Counted from the first letter of the stretch, positions 1 through 10,580 are shown. The stretch is DNA of 64,000 bases from Doryteuthis pealeii (GCA_023376005.1 CM042176.1:13195694-13259693), one strand, 5' to 3'. Made by a program: numbers and translations. The notes: a model not told the origin generated them from the letters alone.

Positions 1-35
1 ATATATTAGGAAATTGAAAAATCTTAAAAATTAAG

Positions 36-315
36 TGTTATCAATTGTGGGTTTTCAAATACCGTATAAGGAATTATTTGTGTTTAGGCCAAACAATCAC
101 AACCAAGTATGCAAACGTTTTTCTTTTTCCACGAATGGGCTAACAAAAAGATGATTGATTGTTGTGTTGCGCATTTTTTTTGGTTCTGGTTAGATTTGCG
201 TTTTAATGGAAATCCTTTTACGGATGGAATAACACACTTGCAACGATCAATTAGGCACAGAACAGATGCAATTTTTTATTTCCTTGTCCAAATAGCTCAA
301 GATAAAAAGTAGCTT
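36..315 (+). repeat. AT-rich dispersed repeat, copy 1
   Basis: An AT-rich block with a second diverged copy in the same orientation at 5133-5383, continuing at 6752-6790. Shared landmarks are ttccacgaatgg, acaaaaagatgattg, aacgatcaattagg and gaacagatgcaattttt. The short open frame inside it (109-312) is not conserved in the second copy, so I do not call a gene. This copy is unbroken, which shows that the DNA at 5384-6751 was inserted into the other one. Confidence 0.7.
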
Positions 316-394
316 TGTTGTTTGACGGGCATATCAAGCCCAACGTAGGTTCATTTTATAAATGCGAATTTAAAAATGAATTTATTCTTAATTT

Positions 395-800
395 TTTCTA
401 TTTAACCATAGATGGGAACCCCTAACAGGTACTGGACGGCAACTTCGGCTACAGGTGAACCAGGGAAGCAATGGTGTGAAGGTGTGCTACACGTGTGTCC
501 CCGAGACCCCATGAACCTGAACCTCAACGTCAACTTTAGAGTTTAAGTCGTTACTAGAGACAATAAATAATAGGTGCTAGACCAACGAGCAGCCGATTAA
601 TCAGAGGGGCCTCTCCTGCCGCCGTCTAGCCCAAGTAAAGTGCCAAGGTAGAGTGTTCCAATTGTCATGGACTGCTCCAAGGCACCCTGGGTTTCCATCG
701 CTTGAAGCATCACACAGTCGCCAACCCAGCCTGCCAACAATGTAGCTCTTTGGAGAGTTTTAACCTGCTGCAGAGGGCAATATCAGCTGCATTTTACGCC
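395..800 (-). mobile_element. SINE copy, highly degraded
   Basis: Recognisable pieces of the main SINE family, tail side first on the plus strand: the atagatgggaacccctaacaggta block, the gcaatggtg block, the rrgagtttaa block and a faint acaatgtagctctttgg head region. Substitutions and small indels are frequent, so this is one of the oldest copies in the window. Confidence 0.55.
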
Positions 801-948
801 ACAGCGAACAGGTCGGTTTACAATGTCATTTATTTTTTATAATGAAAATGAGTGTCCGGATAATCCAACTGCCTCTGGGTACAACCCATTTTTATCTTTG
901 TTATTTTTCCCCATTCTAACTCTAAATCTTCTATCTTAATAAAAACTA
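801..948. other. AT-rich spacer
   Basis: AT-rich sequence between the old SINE and the Helitron 3' end. I see no gene, RNA or repeat boundary in it. Confidence 0.4.
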
Positions 949-1559
949 TCAGCAAATATATGCACCTCCGGGGTGCAAGTTATTAAGTTTTATTGTAATG
1001 AAATATCGTATTAAATTAGAAAGTCTAATTAAGAATCAGATAAAAAGATTTTGAAACAGAGTGGGGGTAATAATAGAAAATAGAAATGAACCTTACTCTT
1101 CCATCACTCATATTTCATTCTGAAATTTAACTTATTTAACCATTTAGTTAAATTAGGAATAAAGAATAAAATGACAGTTATTTTTTCTTGTTAAAATGGA
1201 TTTTCATTTAAAGTATTCATTGAGAGATTTTTGCTTATATTGCTTAAAATAAAACCAAACAATTAAGAAATCCATAATACTAAGCACATATTTAATAAAA
1301 ATCAGCATTTTTAATATCAAATATGCAAATTAGCCTATTTTTTGTATATATAAATACAATTGCATGTTATTTTGTATGTAGATATGGACAACACTAATAA
1401 AAAGGTGAAGCAATTTTATTAATAATTGAGGTTTGAATATAAATAAAATCATGGAGGAATGTGATGTAAATAACGAGGGAATCTGTGACTGAAGTAGGAA
1501 TTATAGTCTTCGGTTACCCCGAGACAGAAAACAACGACACAGATCTCCTGCATTATAGA
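949..1559 (-). mobile_element. Helitron-like non-autonomous element (611 bp)
   Basis: On the minus strand the element starts with A/TC followed by a TCTATAATG..GGAGATC opening and a stretch like ctgtctcggggtaaccgaa. It ends with a short GC hairpin (gcaccccggaggtgc), about ten bases, then CTGA/T. A TC start, a subterminal hairpin and a CTRR end are the Helitron signature. The interior matches the plus-strand copy at 36500-37103 in the same order. No Rep/helicase coding is present, so it depends on another element. Confidence 0.72.
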
Positions 1560-1564
1560 TAAGA

Positions 1565-2319
1565 ATATCTAATCAGTGGGGGGGGGGTCACAGATTCAAG
1601 TCTGACGCAAGGTTCACAATTCGACAGTCTAAACACTCGCCAACTGTATCAACGCCTCGCAAATCCATATCCAAATTATTCCTTTGTCCCCGCTCGTCTC
1701 GACGAACAACATACTACAGCAGCTTGTTCTCTCCCCTCGTTCTGCGAGGATAAGTCCTTTAAATATACCTCAAATCTCACCCACATCGGGCGCCTCACTC
1801 AGAATTGCCGTGCAGCACGTCTAGACACGTTCGCATGCAGCACGCGTTCATCCTTAACTGCGCGACCCCTACATCCGGGCCACGCTGCTATTTCCTATTT
1901 CACTGCTTCGTCCAACAGCGCTCAGCATTCTGAAGGATCGCGGGTTCCGGTACTCTAAGGTCCAGTCCTTGCACGGCAACAGGTAAGCCTAGCGCCGCTT
2001 CCTTCGGTAATACGGCAAGTCATTCACGCTGCNAGCTGCCACACGTGTGTGCGGCGATGTAGGTCTCCTCTCTCACTACCCCCCCTGATCTCGTGATCAC
2101 AAAAAATGGCAGGGAGATGGTGCTCGCTTTTGTCGAGTGCTCCTTCACAGAGGTGGCGGGTCTTCGTCTCTCTGCACATCATCTCCCTCGGTCTCGGCCA
2201 CATCGTCATCGTGAGACTCCGCCATCACATCCTCTGCAGTTACAGGCCCCGTTCCAACCACCGACATAGCCCCTGACTCACTCTCGGACGACGTATCACT
2301 GTCTTCGTCTTCCTCAAAC
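1565..2319. other. Unassigned GC-richer stretch with acidic open frame
   Basis: More GC-rich than its surroundings, with a ten-base G run near 1577 and one ambiguous base (n) at 2032. On the minus strand an open frame (2145-2462) starts in the inverted repeat and runs out into a very acidic serine-rich segment (EEDEDSDTSSESESG). This could be transposon coding sequence but has no motif I recognise. A second frame overlaps it at 2024-2209. Confidence 0.35.
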
Positions 2320-2754
2320 GCAGTTTGTCTATAGTAAGAGTATTTACGGGTTTCGAAGGAGCTCTTATTTCTCCGTAGTTGTAGGCAAATTGTCGGACAA
2401 AGACAAACACACAATGGAAATTTAATACATGTATTGACAAATAATACAATAACTTGTTGCAAATTTTTTAGTATTTGCTACCAGACTTATCAGAGTTAAA
2501 TAATGTTCTTGGAGTAGTAGTGATAAGAGGGGTATTCTGTTGCTTGTTGGAAAGTTGATATAACGTTTCTCGTTCTTACTCGTAGTGATAAGTGATGGGG
2601 GATGCTATTTTAGAAGCTTCTCGCCCTGGTAACAGTTCTTTTAAATGACGGTGAATGGGCCCTTTTCAAGTACACTATTTGGTTTTGGTGCCTTCTGTAG
2701 TTGCTATTGTGACAGCCTGTGGTCTGTGGACAAACTGCCTTCGAAAGTGTGCTG
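2320..2754 (+). repeat. Left arm of 0.44-kb inverted repeat
   Basis: Imperfect reverse complement of 3514-3975. Matching landmarks include tatttacgggtttcgaaggagctc, caatacatgtattgacaaataat and cttctcgccctggtaac. The outer end matches to about cagtttgtctata and the inner end to ccttcgaaagtgtgctg. The right arm has an 8-bp insertion (gtgtctta) near its outer edge. The arms enclose about 760 bp holding an integrase remnant. Confidence 0.8.
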
Positions 2755-2946
2755 TGAAAATATGCCTCCGTCCAGATCAACGGTCCTTAGAAGTAAGCCC
2801 TGTTTTTGGGCTAAGTGATGAATGAAGTGTAGGGACCGCTCTTTACGCGACTACCCTCAGTGGATGCTCCGTGATAAGTGAAGTTTTTGGTATTGGCGCC
2901 AACATACGATGTTGGCGATTCGCCCCCTAGCGGCAGGGGGAGATAA

Positions 2947-3513
2947 TTAACTATGGAATTTCCAATAATCGCGCCTGCGAAGATCCTTTATATGCCGCTG
3001 TACACTATCGACAAGAACAATCTGAGGGCTGACTATTCGACCAACTTGGCCTTTGCCGAATTTAGTAGTGCAACGACTGTTCGGGGCTTTAACCCAAACC
3101 AGATCTCCTTCCCGATACGGACCGTCCATGACTCTAGGGGACGGCACAATCTCATCTAGCCCTTTTACACGTTGTTCATATTGGTAAATTCCGCTAGATG
3201 GCGCAGTCGATGATGTTACGCCATATTTTGGTGTTACATTGTACCAGTACACAGCCTCTTGAATAGTACATTGCATTCTGGTCGCAATTCTTTTAATGGT
3301 GCGATGACAGCGTTCCGCTATACCATTACCCTCTGGAACATAGGCACATAGATATCGCATTCGCACGCCCCATTCACCTGCAAAGGTCTGGAACTCGTGG
3401 CCACAAAAGGTGGGGGCATTGTCCGTTAATATTTCCACTGGCGGACCGCATTCATTAGAAGACTGATCTTAACTGTCGTATGACGGTAGATGCATCTTGG
3501 CGAGCCAGTGGAC
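2947..3513 (-). pseudogene. Ty3/gypsy-type integrase remnant
   Basis: The longest open part (3438-2947, 163 codons) holds the second half of a retroviral-type integrase core: LTDNAPTF with the second catalytic aspartate, then GNGIAERCHRTIK with the glutamate exactly 35 residues later (D-x35-E). A C-terminal GPYREGDLVWVK-like module, as in Ty3/gypsy and Ginger integrases, follows. Upstream in frame, tryptophan-lysine-rich residues precede a taa stop at about 3470, so the reading frame is broken, and the first catalytic aspartate and HHCC zinc finger are missing. Integrases cut and join element ends to the target DNA. It could be a rearranged gypsy element or a Ginger-type cut-and-paste transposon, because the flanking repeats are inverted rather than direct. 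About 190 bases on its inner-left side (2755-2946) show no coding signal. Confidence 0.8.
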
Positions 3514-3975
3514 CAGCACACTTTCGAAGGCATTGTGTCCGCAGACCACAGGCTGTCACAATAGCACACTACAGAAGGCAGCAAGACCAAATAGTCTATT
3601 TGAAAAGGGCCCATTCACCGTCATTTAAAAGAACGGTTACCAGGGCGAGAAGCTTCTAAAATAGCATCCCCCATTACTTATCACTGAACCGGTTACAAGG
3701 AAGAACGAGAAACGTCCTATTAACTTTCCAACAAGCAACAGAATACCCCTGTTATCACCACTACTCCAAGAACATTACTTAACTCAGATAAGTCTCGTAG
3801 CAAATACTAATAAAATTTGCATCAAGTTTTTGTATTATTTGTCAATACATGTATTGAATTTCCATTGTGTGTTTGTCTTTGTCCGAGAATTTGCCTACAA
3901 TTACGGAGAAATAAGAGCTCCTTCGAAACCCGTAAATACTCTTACTAGTGTCTTATAGACAACTGCTAAGAGTAA
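3514..3975 (-). repeat. Right arm of 0.44-kb inverted repeat
   Basis: Reverse-complement partner of 2320-2754, about 85-90% alike by eye with several 1-8 bp indels. The outer flank runs directly into DNA ending at a SINE tail near 4121. Confidence 0.8.
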
Positions 3976-4120
3976 TGGGTCTGTAGTTTTTTTTGTTGCA
4001 TTTGTATCATCTATAAAAGGTTTTGGTATAACTGGTTTGTTTCCATATTTTAGGGATGTCACCGGCGACCCATATATCATTGTAGATAATGTATTGAAGA
4101 TTCGGTTAATTCTTTTAAGA

Positions 4121-4682
4121 ATTGTTTGTTTTGTTTTACGGCATATCAACCTCAGTGGGTCATTTAATGCCGATAAAGTTTTGAAATAAATCAATTCTTA
4201 ATGGATAATACAATTTTCTATTTAACCCATAGATGGGACCCTAACAGGTACTACCACTCCGGGTCAGTGGACCAGGGAGCAATGGTGATGAAAGGGTGCT
4301 CCACATTCCCCAAACTGGAACCTCACAATCAGATAGAGTTTAACGTCATTCCCAGGACATGTAGACCCGCAGCCACCGCCTTCTAGCACCCATATGATAA
4401 AAAGGGGTTGGGGCTTGCCATAAGGGCAATAGGGTTGGGAAAATCATATAGGTGCTAGGGCTTGACGTGACCAGTCGATTGATAGGAGGGGGCCTCTCCG
4501 ACCGACCGACCGCCCGTCTAGGTCAAAGTGGAGTATTGTAAGTCATGGACTGCTTAACCACCTAGGTTCTATCCTTAAGCATCACGGGTCGCCACCCACG
4601 GCCAACGGGTGGCCCCATTGGGAGTCTTACCCCTCTGCAGAGGTGCATTCTAACGCCCCAACCGACAGGGTGGTCTTCGAAT
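4121..4682 (-). mobile_element. SINE copy, nearly full length
   Basis: Reads on the minus strand from the head (..ccaccctgtcggttggggcg) to the tail motif ggttgatatgccgtaaaacaaaacaaac. It retains the taacgcc/cgacagggtgg head boundary. Inside it (gaccgaccgaccg, 4499) is a small local expansion. The tail is of the cattaaatgacccactgag subtype. Confidence 0.8.
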
Positions 4683-4796
4683 TTGTTTGAGGTGGTTAAT
4701 TGGGATGGGCTGTATGATTTTTTTTATAGGGTTCTGTTAATAATATTATCTTTTGTTTTATTTTCATTTAAGTATTTAATACGAGGAGGTCGGATT

Positions 4797-5045
4797 GGTG
4801 ACCTTTGTCGTTTTTCTTTTGTTTTTTACGGCATATCAACCTCGGTCAATCATTTAATGCCGGCAAAGTTTTGAAATTAATTTATTCTCAATGGATACTC
4901 AATCTTTTTTATAAACACATTTTTCTATTTAACCCATAGATGTGACCATAACAGGTACTACCACTCCGGGTCAGAGTGGACCTGGGAGCAATGGTGATGA
5001 AGGGGTGCTCCACATTCCCCAGACCTCCAGGACTGGAACCTTTTG
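4797..5045 (-). mobile_element. SINE copy, 5'-truncated
   Basis: Keeps only the 3' portion: the tail motif with ggcatatcaacctcggtcaatc and the body as far as ccagacctccaggactggaacc. It breaks off into AT-rich DNA at 5045-5132, which holds nothing I can identify. Confidence 0.75.
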
Positions 5046-5132
5046 GAAATTATTTTTCATTAATTCTTAATAAATAATTATAATATATTACATTACAATA
5101 TGCAATCATAATATTATATCACATTGTAATTT

Positions 5133-5383
5133 ATATAATCAGTTGTGGGTTTCAAATCCGTATAGGGAATTTTGCTGTTTATCAAAACAATCGCACCACA
5201 ATATCAAAACAGTTTTATTGAGTTCTTTTTCCACGAATGGCAACATGGCTGTGTATCTAACAAAAAGATGATTGTTTTTGTGTTGCACAGTTTATTTCAT
5301 TTTAAAATCCTTTTACGAGGAATAACCACACCCAACGATCAATTAGGACAGAACAGATGCAATTTTTTATTTCCTTGTTCAAA
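5133..5383 (+). repeat. AT-rich dispersed repeat, copy 2 (left part)
   Basis: Homologous to 36-300. The copy stops at ccttgttcaaa and resumes at 6752 with aaatagctcagataaaaagtagctttg, so a later insertion split it. Confidence 0.72.
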
Positions 5384-5668
5384 TAGGCTACATTCCCAAG
5401 GCGAAAAAGATGACTTTTATCTTGTAAAAATATGCGGTGGGCATTATTTTTTTAGAGAAATATGTATAAAATCATGAGAAACATATCTGTAACTTTTTTG
5501 ACTTACCGTTTTTTCATGTTAGTTAATAATATATATTTTAATACACAAATTAGATGCTAAAAATTTTAGTTAGCTGCGTACAACGAAGTAGCCAATCAGA
5601 ATACATCTTTCATTGACTGCTGATAAATTAACCAATCACGATCACCGTAGCATGAGTTATCACTCAAC

Positions 5669-5985
5669 ATGTCTGCTTCAAGCGAAGAAGAAGTGTATAA
5701 TGTAAACACACCAGAAAATAAATGTTTTATGTGTATTTTACCTACTACTACTAAAAAATTCAAGGTTAAATCTTTTTCAGAGAAGACATGGATGCGTTTT
5801 CTAGAATATGTTTCAAAGTGGAAATTTTTAGAAGGTCCTTATGCAGAAATTGCTAAAATTTCGACACTAACCGCGTGTCAAGTGGCATACCAACATGTGG
5901 TGGATTTCACCAAAATTGCTATGCATATTTCACTGATTGTCAAAGAGTTGAAAAAACTAAGAAAAAAAATGGAAAAAAATACTGA
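5669..5985 (+). pseudogene. Zinc-binding N-terminal domain of transposon-type protein, frameshifted
   Basis: The open frame starts at ATG 5669 and begins MSASSEEEVYN. It then shows a C-x2-C knuckle (NKCFMC) and a W/F-rich stretch (TWMRFLEYVSKWKF). The same nucleotides in the next frame, from about 5902, give GFHQNCYAYFTDCQ, an H-x3-C-Y motif that normally completes this C-C-H-C unit. I therefore infer one frameshift between about 5860 and 5900, and the apparent continuation to 6037 in the first frame is not real protein. C-x2-C..H-x3-C-Y-x2-F modules are common at the N termini of uncharacterised transposon-linked proteins in cnidarians, insects and molluscs. No catalytic domain follows; the frame stops soon after KTKKK. 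Function is not assigned. Confidence 0.5.
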
Positions 5986-5987
5986 AG

Positions 5988-6182
5988 TAGGGGGTAAATT
6001 TCGCGGGAAAATTGGTGGTACCCACGGAAAACTTTAATATGTGCAACATTTACGCATCAGAAAAATAGTATGATATTCAGGAGTCTATAGGCATTCATTT
6101 GGCCGCTTTTTTATTTCCCCACCATCAAAATTACAAAAAAAAAACTAGAGCCTTTTTGGCCTTTGGGCCCGTGGCCTATAGG
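5988..6182 (+). repeat. Direct repeat, copy A
   Basis: About 195 bp, repeated at 6553-6751 with roughly 90% identity. Shared text includes ggaaaattggtggta, tatgtgcaacatttacg and attcatttggccgctttt, ending in gcctttttggcctttgggcccgt. The intervening 370 bp is AT-rich with no feature. Confidence 0.85.
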
Positions 6183-6552
6183 TGGTAGTAGACCTCAAAA
6201 AATATTTCCCCTAATATATTTTAGAAAAAAAACTATTTCAGACATATATTCATCCAAAGGTAAGTAATTATGGAAATTCTCGTGAAAATTGGACCATTAA
6301 TTTATTTTTCATAGAATTAAAAAAAAAAAAAAACCTTAGTTTTAACTTGTTTTTGGCTACGTTAAATTTCAATTGATTTAACGGTGAAAAAATGTAAACA
6401 TTGTTTTTCGTTTATAATTTGCATTATTTTTGTAAGCCGAAAAATTTTTTTTCAAATAATTAGGAGTTTGTTTAATGCTTCTTCTTTCGAGTGAATAAAA
6501 AAATTTTAAGATAATATTAACCTTTATGCAAGTTTTATTATGTTAAATATAG

Positions 6553-6751
6553 TAGAGGGCGGGGTTAATTTCACGGGGAAAATTGGTGGTAACCACGGAA
6601 AACTTTAATATGTGCAACATTTACGAAAAAAAAAATAGTGTGATATTCAGGAGTCTATAGGCATTCATTTGGCCGCTTTTTTTTTCCCACCCCAAAAATT
6701 ACAATTTAAATCAAAAACTAGAGCCTTTTTGGCCTTTGGGCCCGTAGCCTA
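6553..6751 (+). repeat. Direct repeat, copy B and element right end
   Basis: Second copy of 5988-6182, and it also supplies the right inverted terminus of the transposon. Confidence 0.85.
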
Positions 6752-6935
6752 AAAATAGCTCAGATAAAAAGTAGCTTTGTTTGTTTGACGGCATATCAAC
6801 CTCAGTGGGTCATTTATAATGCCGGCAAAGTTTTGAAATGAATTTATTCTTAATGGATACTCAATTTTTCTTTTATAAACACATTTTTCTATTTAACCCA
6901 TAGATGGGACCCTAACAGGTACTACTACTACTACT
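6752..6935 (-). mobile_element. SINE tail fragment after split repeat
   Basis: Begins with the resumed AT-rich repeat (aaatagctcagataaaaag). From 6775 it carries the SINE tail and body up to aacaggtacta, where a (CTA)n expansion starts. The copy is truncated there. Confidence 0.7.
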
Positions 6936-7185
6936 ACTACACATCAACTGTGACACCCCCCCCAAAAAAAATACAAAATTAAGCGATCGTAGAGTGGGGT
7001 CTGGCGGCGAGCTGACCCTCAACCACCACTTATGTTGCCTCTACTACCGGCCCTGATACAGGATGTATATCGTATCTAAAAGTACAAACGAGTGTATCCG
7101 GGAGAATTCCTGGGATCTTTGAAAATGTGCGTAAGAGAAATCCAGTTGGATTTTCTTATGGTTTGGTTTGGTTGGTTGGTGATGA

Positions 7186-7565
7186 TGATAAAGGGGTGCT
7201 CCACATTCCCCAAACCTCCAAAACTGGAACCTCACCATCAGATAGAGTTTAACGTCATTCCCAGGACATGTAGACCCTCAGCCACCGCCTTCTTGCACAC
7301 ATATGATAAGGATTGGGGGTTGCCATAAGGGCAATAGGGTTGGGGCAATCATATAGGTGCTAGGGCTTGACGTGGCCAGCCGATTGATCGTCTAGCCTAA
7401 GTCTGGGTCCAAGTGGAGTGTTGTATGTCATGGACTGCTCATCCCCGAAGACTCCACCCTTAAGCATCACGGGTCGCCACTCACGGACAACAGGTGGCCT
7501 CATTGGGAGAGTCTTACCCCTCAGATGAGGTGCATTCTAACGCCCCAGCCAACAGGGCGACTAAG
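7186..7565 (-). mobile_element. SINE copy, tail lost
   Basis: Body and head from gatgataaaggggtgctcc to the ccagccaacagggcg head end. The tail third was deleted with the 450-bp gap relative to the right arm, leaving ggttggttggt joined directly to the body. Confidence 0.75.
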
Positions 7566-8130
7566 CTTTGGGTTTATAGCGGTAATTTAAATCTCTCTTG
7601 GCGTGTAGTGCATATTGGGGATCTTGTGCCCTCTAGTAAATGATGATGGGTGATGTAGGTGTGGCCACGCCAGGGGGTCCAGTGGCTTCGGCCCTGGATC
7701 TTTACAAGTTAATAGCCCCCTGGGATCGATGCTATCCCCCCAGGCAATACCTGCCCCCTTGATTTAAAGGGGCAGGGCTGGGTTTATTACCCAGTGCCTG
7801 AGGCGCTCCCCCTGAGGGGGAATGCCGACGGTATCGACGCAATTTTTCCACCCACCACCCATGAACTTCGGTTTGTGGGTGGTCCCACGTTAATAGGGCC
7901 CTTGTGCCTAACCCGTACAAGTGGGGTACGAGGTAAATACAATGTAGGTGTGGCCTATGTGAAAAGTCTAAACACTCTAGCAGTATTTGCTTCACTGTAA
8001 ATCTCTTAGCATGTAGGAAAAATATGAAAATATTTATGAAAAACTTATAGTTCTGTAAGTTACAGCATTGTACGAGAAATTACTTTTCTCAGATTCCTCT
8101 ATAGGAACATTGTTAACTGTTGGTTAGATT
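7566..8130. repeat. GC-rich dispersed repeat, copy 1
   Basis: Contains the segment gcccctttaaatc..ccagtgcctgaggcg..gggaatgccgacgg (on either strand) and a gggggtccagtgg block. The same sequence, reversed, is at about 23140-23580 in the other arm, and a diverged third copy lies at 39569-39690. The open frames at 7732-7995 and 7794-8000 overlap each other and are not conserved in the third copy, so I reject them as genes. Confidence 0.55.
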
Positions 8131-8715
8131 TTACGGCATGTGAACCCTTGTTGGGTTATTTTATGTCGTAGGGGTACTCAATTATTGAAAAAACCCAGTT
8201 TATTTTGAACACATTCTTTTTAACCAATAGATGGGACCCTAACAGGTACTACCACTCCAGTTTGGTTTGGTTTGTTTTACGGCATATCAACCTCGGTGGA
8301 TCATGCCGACAAGACCCTAACAGGTACTACCACTCCGGGTCAGAGTGGACCAGGGAGCAATGGTGATGAAGGGGTGCTCCACATTACCCAAACCTTCAAA
8401 ACTGGAACCTCACCATCAGATAGAGTTTAACGCCATTCCCAGGACATGAAGACCCTCAGCCACCGCCTTCTAGCACCCATATGATAAAAAGGATTGGGGC
8501 AATCATATAGGTGCTAGGGCTTCACATGACCAGCCAATTGATAGGAAGGGACCTCTCCGACCGCCCGTCTAGCCAAATAAAGGGCCAAGGTGGAGTATTG
8601 CAAGACTGCTAATCCACCTGGGTTTATCCTTAAGCATCACAGGTCGCCACCCACGGCCAACAGGTGGCCCCATTTGGGGGAGTCTTACCCCTCTGCAGAG
8701 GTGCAATTGGTGTAT
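8125..8715 (-). mobile_element. Two overlapping SINE copies
   Basis: A tail of the second subtype (aaccCTTGTTGGGTTatttta) at 8133-8175 runs into a partial body near 8215-8260. This is cut by a second copy starting at gtttggtttggtttgttttacggc (8262) that runs to the head at 8712. The second insertion lies within the body of the first. Confidence 0.72.
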
Positions 8716-9117
8716 TCATGGACCAGGGAGCAATGGCGATGAAGGGGTGCTTCACATTCCCCAAACCCCCAAAACCTCACCATCAGATAATTTAACGTGT
8801 TTCCCAGGACATGTAGACCTCAGCCACCGCCTTCTAGCACCCATATGATAAAAAGGATTGGAGCTTGCCATAAGGGCAATATGGTTGGGAAAAATCATAT
8901 AGGTACTAGGGCTGGCCATGACCAGTCGGAGGCCTCTCCGACCGCCCATCTAGCCTAAGTAAGTCTAAGTGGAGTGTTGCATGTCAGTCTACAAAGACTC
9001 GTCCTTAAGCATGATGGGGCGCCACCAACGGCCAACAGGTAGCCCCATTGGAAGGATTCTTACCCCTCTGCAAAGGTGCAGTCGGTGTATTCTAAAGCCC
9101 CATTCGACAGGGCTATT
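8716..9117 (-). mobile_element. SINE copy without tail
   Basis: Starts at ggaccagggagcaatggcg and ends in the aaagccccattcgacagggct head. It is joined to the tRNA-like block at 9118-9240. The mirror copy is at 22031-22436. Confidence 0.7.
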
Positions 9118-9240
9118 AACTGGGCTGGATGCGGGGCCAGAGAGTATTAGTCCGAAAGTGAACCTCGTAGCGCTACTGGAGTTCGAACCCGCTATGATAT
9201 CATAGTTCGGCACATTAGCCACTGCGTCACGACAGGGCTG
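9118..9240 (-). mobile_element. tRNA-like SINE head with clear A and B boxes
   Basis: On the minus strand, gtgacgcagtggctaatgtg fits the polymerase III A box and gcgggttcgaactccag the B box, at tRNA-like spacing. The junction repeats agccctgtcg on both sides, consistent either with a dimeric SINE head or with insertion of one SINE beside another. It is not a functional tRNA because there is no complete cloverleaf. Confidence 0.65.
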
Positions 9241-9560
9241 GTGTTCTAATTTTTCCAGTAGGAAATTTTGGATTCACCCAAACGTTTTTATAATGATAGA
9301 CACTGAATAATTTTCCACGTTAAGACTTAGTTGGATTATACGGCATGTCAACACTTGGGTTATTTTATGACGTTTTTGTTTCATTCATTAGCGTGGCATG
9401 ATTTTAAGAACAACACACAGACCGACAGAGATAGAGAATGAATCCGTGCTGACAGCGCGACTTGAATTTGGCCCATAAGTAAGTTGGCGTAGTAGCCTAT
9501 TATCGGTATCAACCAAACAGCGAGGAATGCTATCCCTTTTCGCTAGCGTTAGACCAGGGT
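9241..9560. other. Unique DNA shared by both duplication arms
   Basis: Matches 21560-21905 in reverse. It contains a fragment of the second LINE/SINE tail (ggattatacggcatgtcaacac, 9334) and a segment with cgctagcgttagaccagg that recurs in diverged form at 17000-17045 and 43945. The small open frame (9388-9585) has a counterpart at 21561-21755 only because of the duplication. Confidence 0.5.
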
Positions 9561-10140
9561 TTGGTTTGAGTTTAAGGCATATCAACCCCAGTGGGTCAAT
9601 TTAATGCCGATAAAGTTTTGTAATAAAGTCATTCTTAATGGATACTCAAATTTTTTTTTATAACTACATTTATCTACTTAACCCATAACAGGTACTACCA
9701 CTCCGGGTCAGAGTGGACCAGGGAGCAATGGTGATGAAAGGGTGCTCCACATTCCCCAAACCTCCAAAACTGGAACCTCACCATCAGATAGAGTTTAACG
9801 TCATTCCTAGGACATGTAGACCCGCAGCCACCGCCTTCTAGCACCCATATGATAAAAAGGTTAGGCTTTCCATAAGGGCAATAGGGTTGGGAAAATCATA
9901 GGTGCTAGGGCTTGACGTGACCAGTCGATTGATCGGAGGGAGCCTCTCCGACCGCCCGTCTAGTCCAAGATAGGGCCAAAGTGGAGTATTGCATGTCATG
10001 AACTGCTCATCTACCTGGGCTCTATCCTTAAGCATCACAGGTCACCACCCACGGCTAACAGGTGGCCCCATTGGGGGAATCTTATCCCTCTGCTAGGGTG
10101 CAGTCGGTGCATTCTAACGCCCCAGCCGGCAGGGCGGGCC
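9561..10140 (-). mobile_element. SINE copy, full length
   Basis: Tail with ttaaggcatatcaaccccagtgggtc at one end and cagccggcagggcggg head at the other. It contains all body landmarks in order. The tail side lies in the duplicated arm while most of the body does not, which places the arm boundary near 9720. Confidence 0.85.
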
Positions 10141-10580
10141 TAATTAAGAACAAAAGTGGAGTATTCCATGTCATGGACTGCTCAGCAACTAGGGTTCTAT
10201 CCTTAAGCATCAAAACTAGAACCTCACCATCAGATAGTCTAACATCATTCCCAGGACATGTAAACCCTCAGCCACTGCCTTCTACTACCCATATGATAAG
10301 AAGGATTGGGGGTTGTCATAAGGGCAATAGGGTTGGAGCAATCATATAGGTGCTAGGGCTTAACGTGACCAGCCGATTGATCAGAGGGGGCCTCTCTGAC
10401 CGCCCGTCTAGTCTAAGGGCAAAAGTGGGGTGTTGTATGTCATGGACTGCTCATCCACCAAGGCTCCATCCTTAAGCATCACGGGTCGCCACCAACAGGT
10501 AGCCCCATTGGGGGAGGGGGAATATAACCCCTCTACAAAAGGTACAGTCGATGTATTCTAAAGCCCCACCGACAGAGCTT
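10141..10580 (-). mobile_element. SINE copy, 3'-deleted
   Basis: Starts in the head-proximal half of another copy (aagtggagtattccatgtcatgg), then reads aaaactagaacctcaccatcagatag through to the ccccaccgacagagc head. Two copies have been joined by deletion. Confidence 0.6.

Larger units (their letters stand above)
5384..6751 (+). mobile_element. TIR DNA transposon, superfamily unclear
   Basis: Inserted inside a repeat whose uninterrupted copy lies at 36-315. The ends are inverted: TAGGCTAC at 5384-5391 and GTAGCCTA at 6744-6751. The similarity continues inward (left cattcccaaggcgaaaaag, right, reversed, gggcccaaaggccaaaaag). The right end is duplicated: 5988-6182 and 6553-6751 are direct copies, both finishing in the terminal motif. 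The element may therefore be an 0.8-kb transposon plus a duplicated 0.57-kb right end. It carries one degraded reading frame at 5669-5985. Short A-rich flanks prevent a clear target-site call. Confidence 0.62.
6966..9720 (+). repeat. Left arm of large inverted duplication
   Basis: Reverse-complementary, with about 5-8% divergence by eye, to 21440-24475. Non-SINE anchors appear in both arms: ttaagcgatcgtagagtgggg (6976), tcccgggagaattcctggga (7097), the ggccctggatctttacaagtt block (7690), and tatcggtatcaaccaaacag with cgctagcgttagacc (9500-9555). SINE copies sit at matching positions in both arms, so they predate the duplication. This arm lacks about 450 bp present at roughly 23770-24240. Confidence 0.85.

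Noticed and set aside
2024..2462. Acidic serine-rich protein gene on the minus strand
   Set aside because: Starts inside the inverted repeat, overlaps another frame and includes an ambiguous base; kept only as a note in the stretch description.
9388..9585. Conserved small protein (also at 21561-21755)
   Set aside because: The match is explained by the inverted DNA duplication; non-coding flanks are equally conserved.
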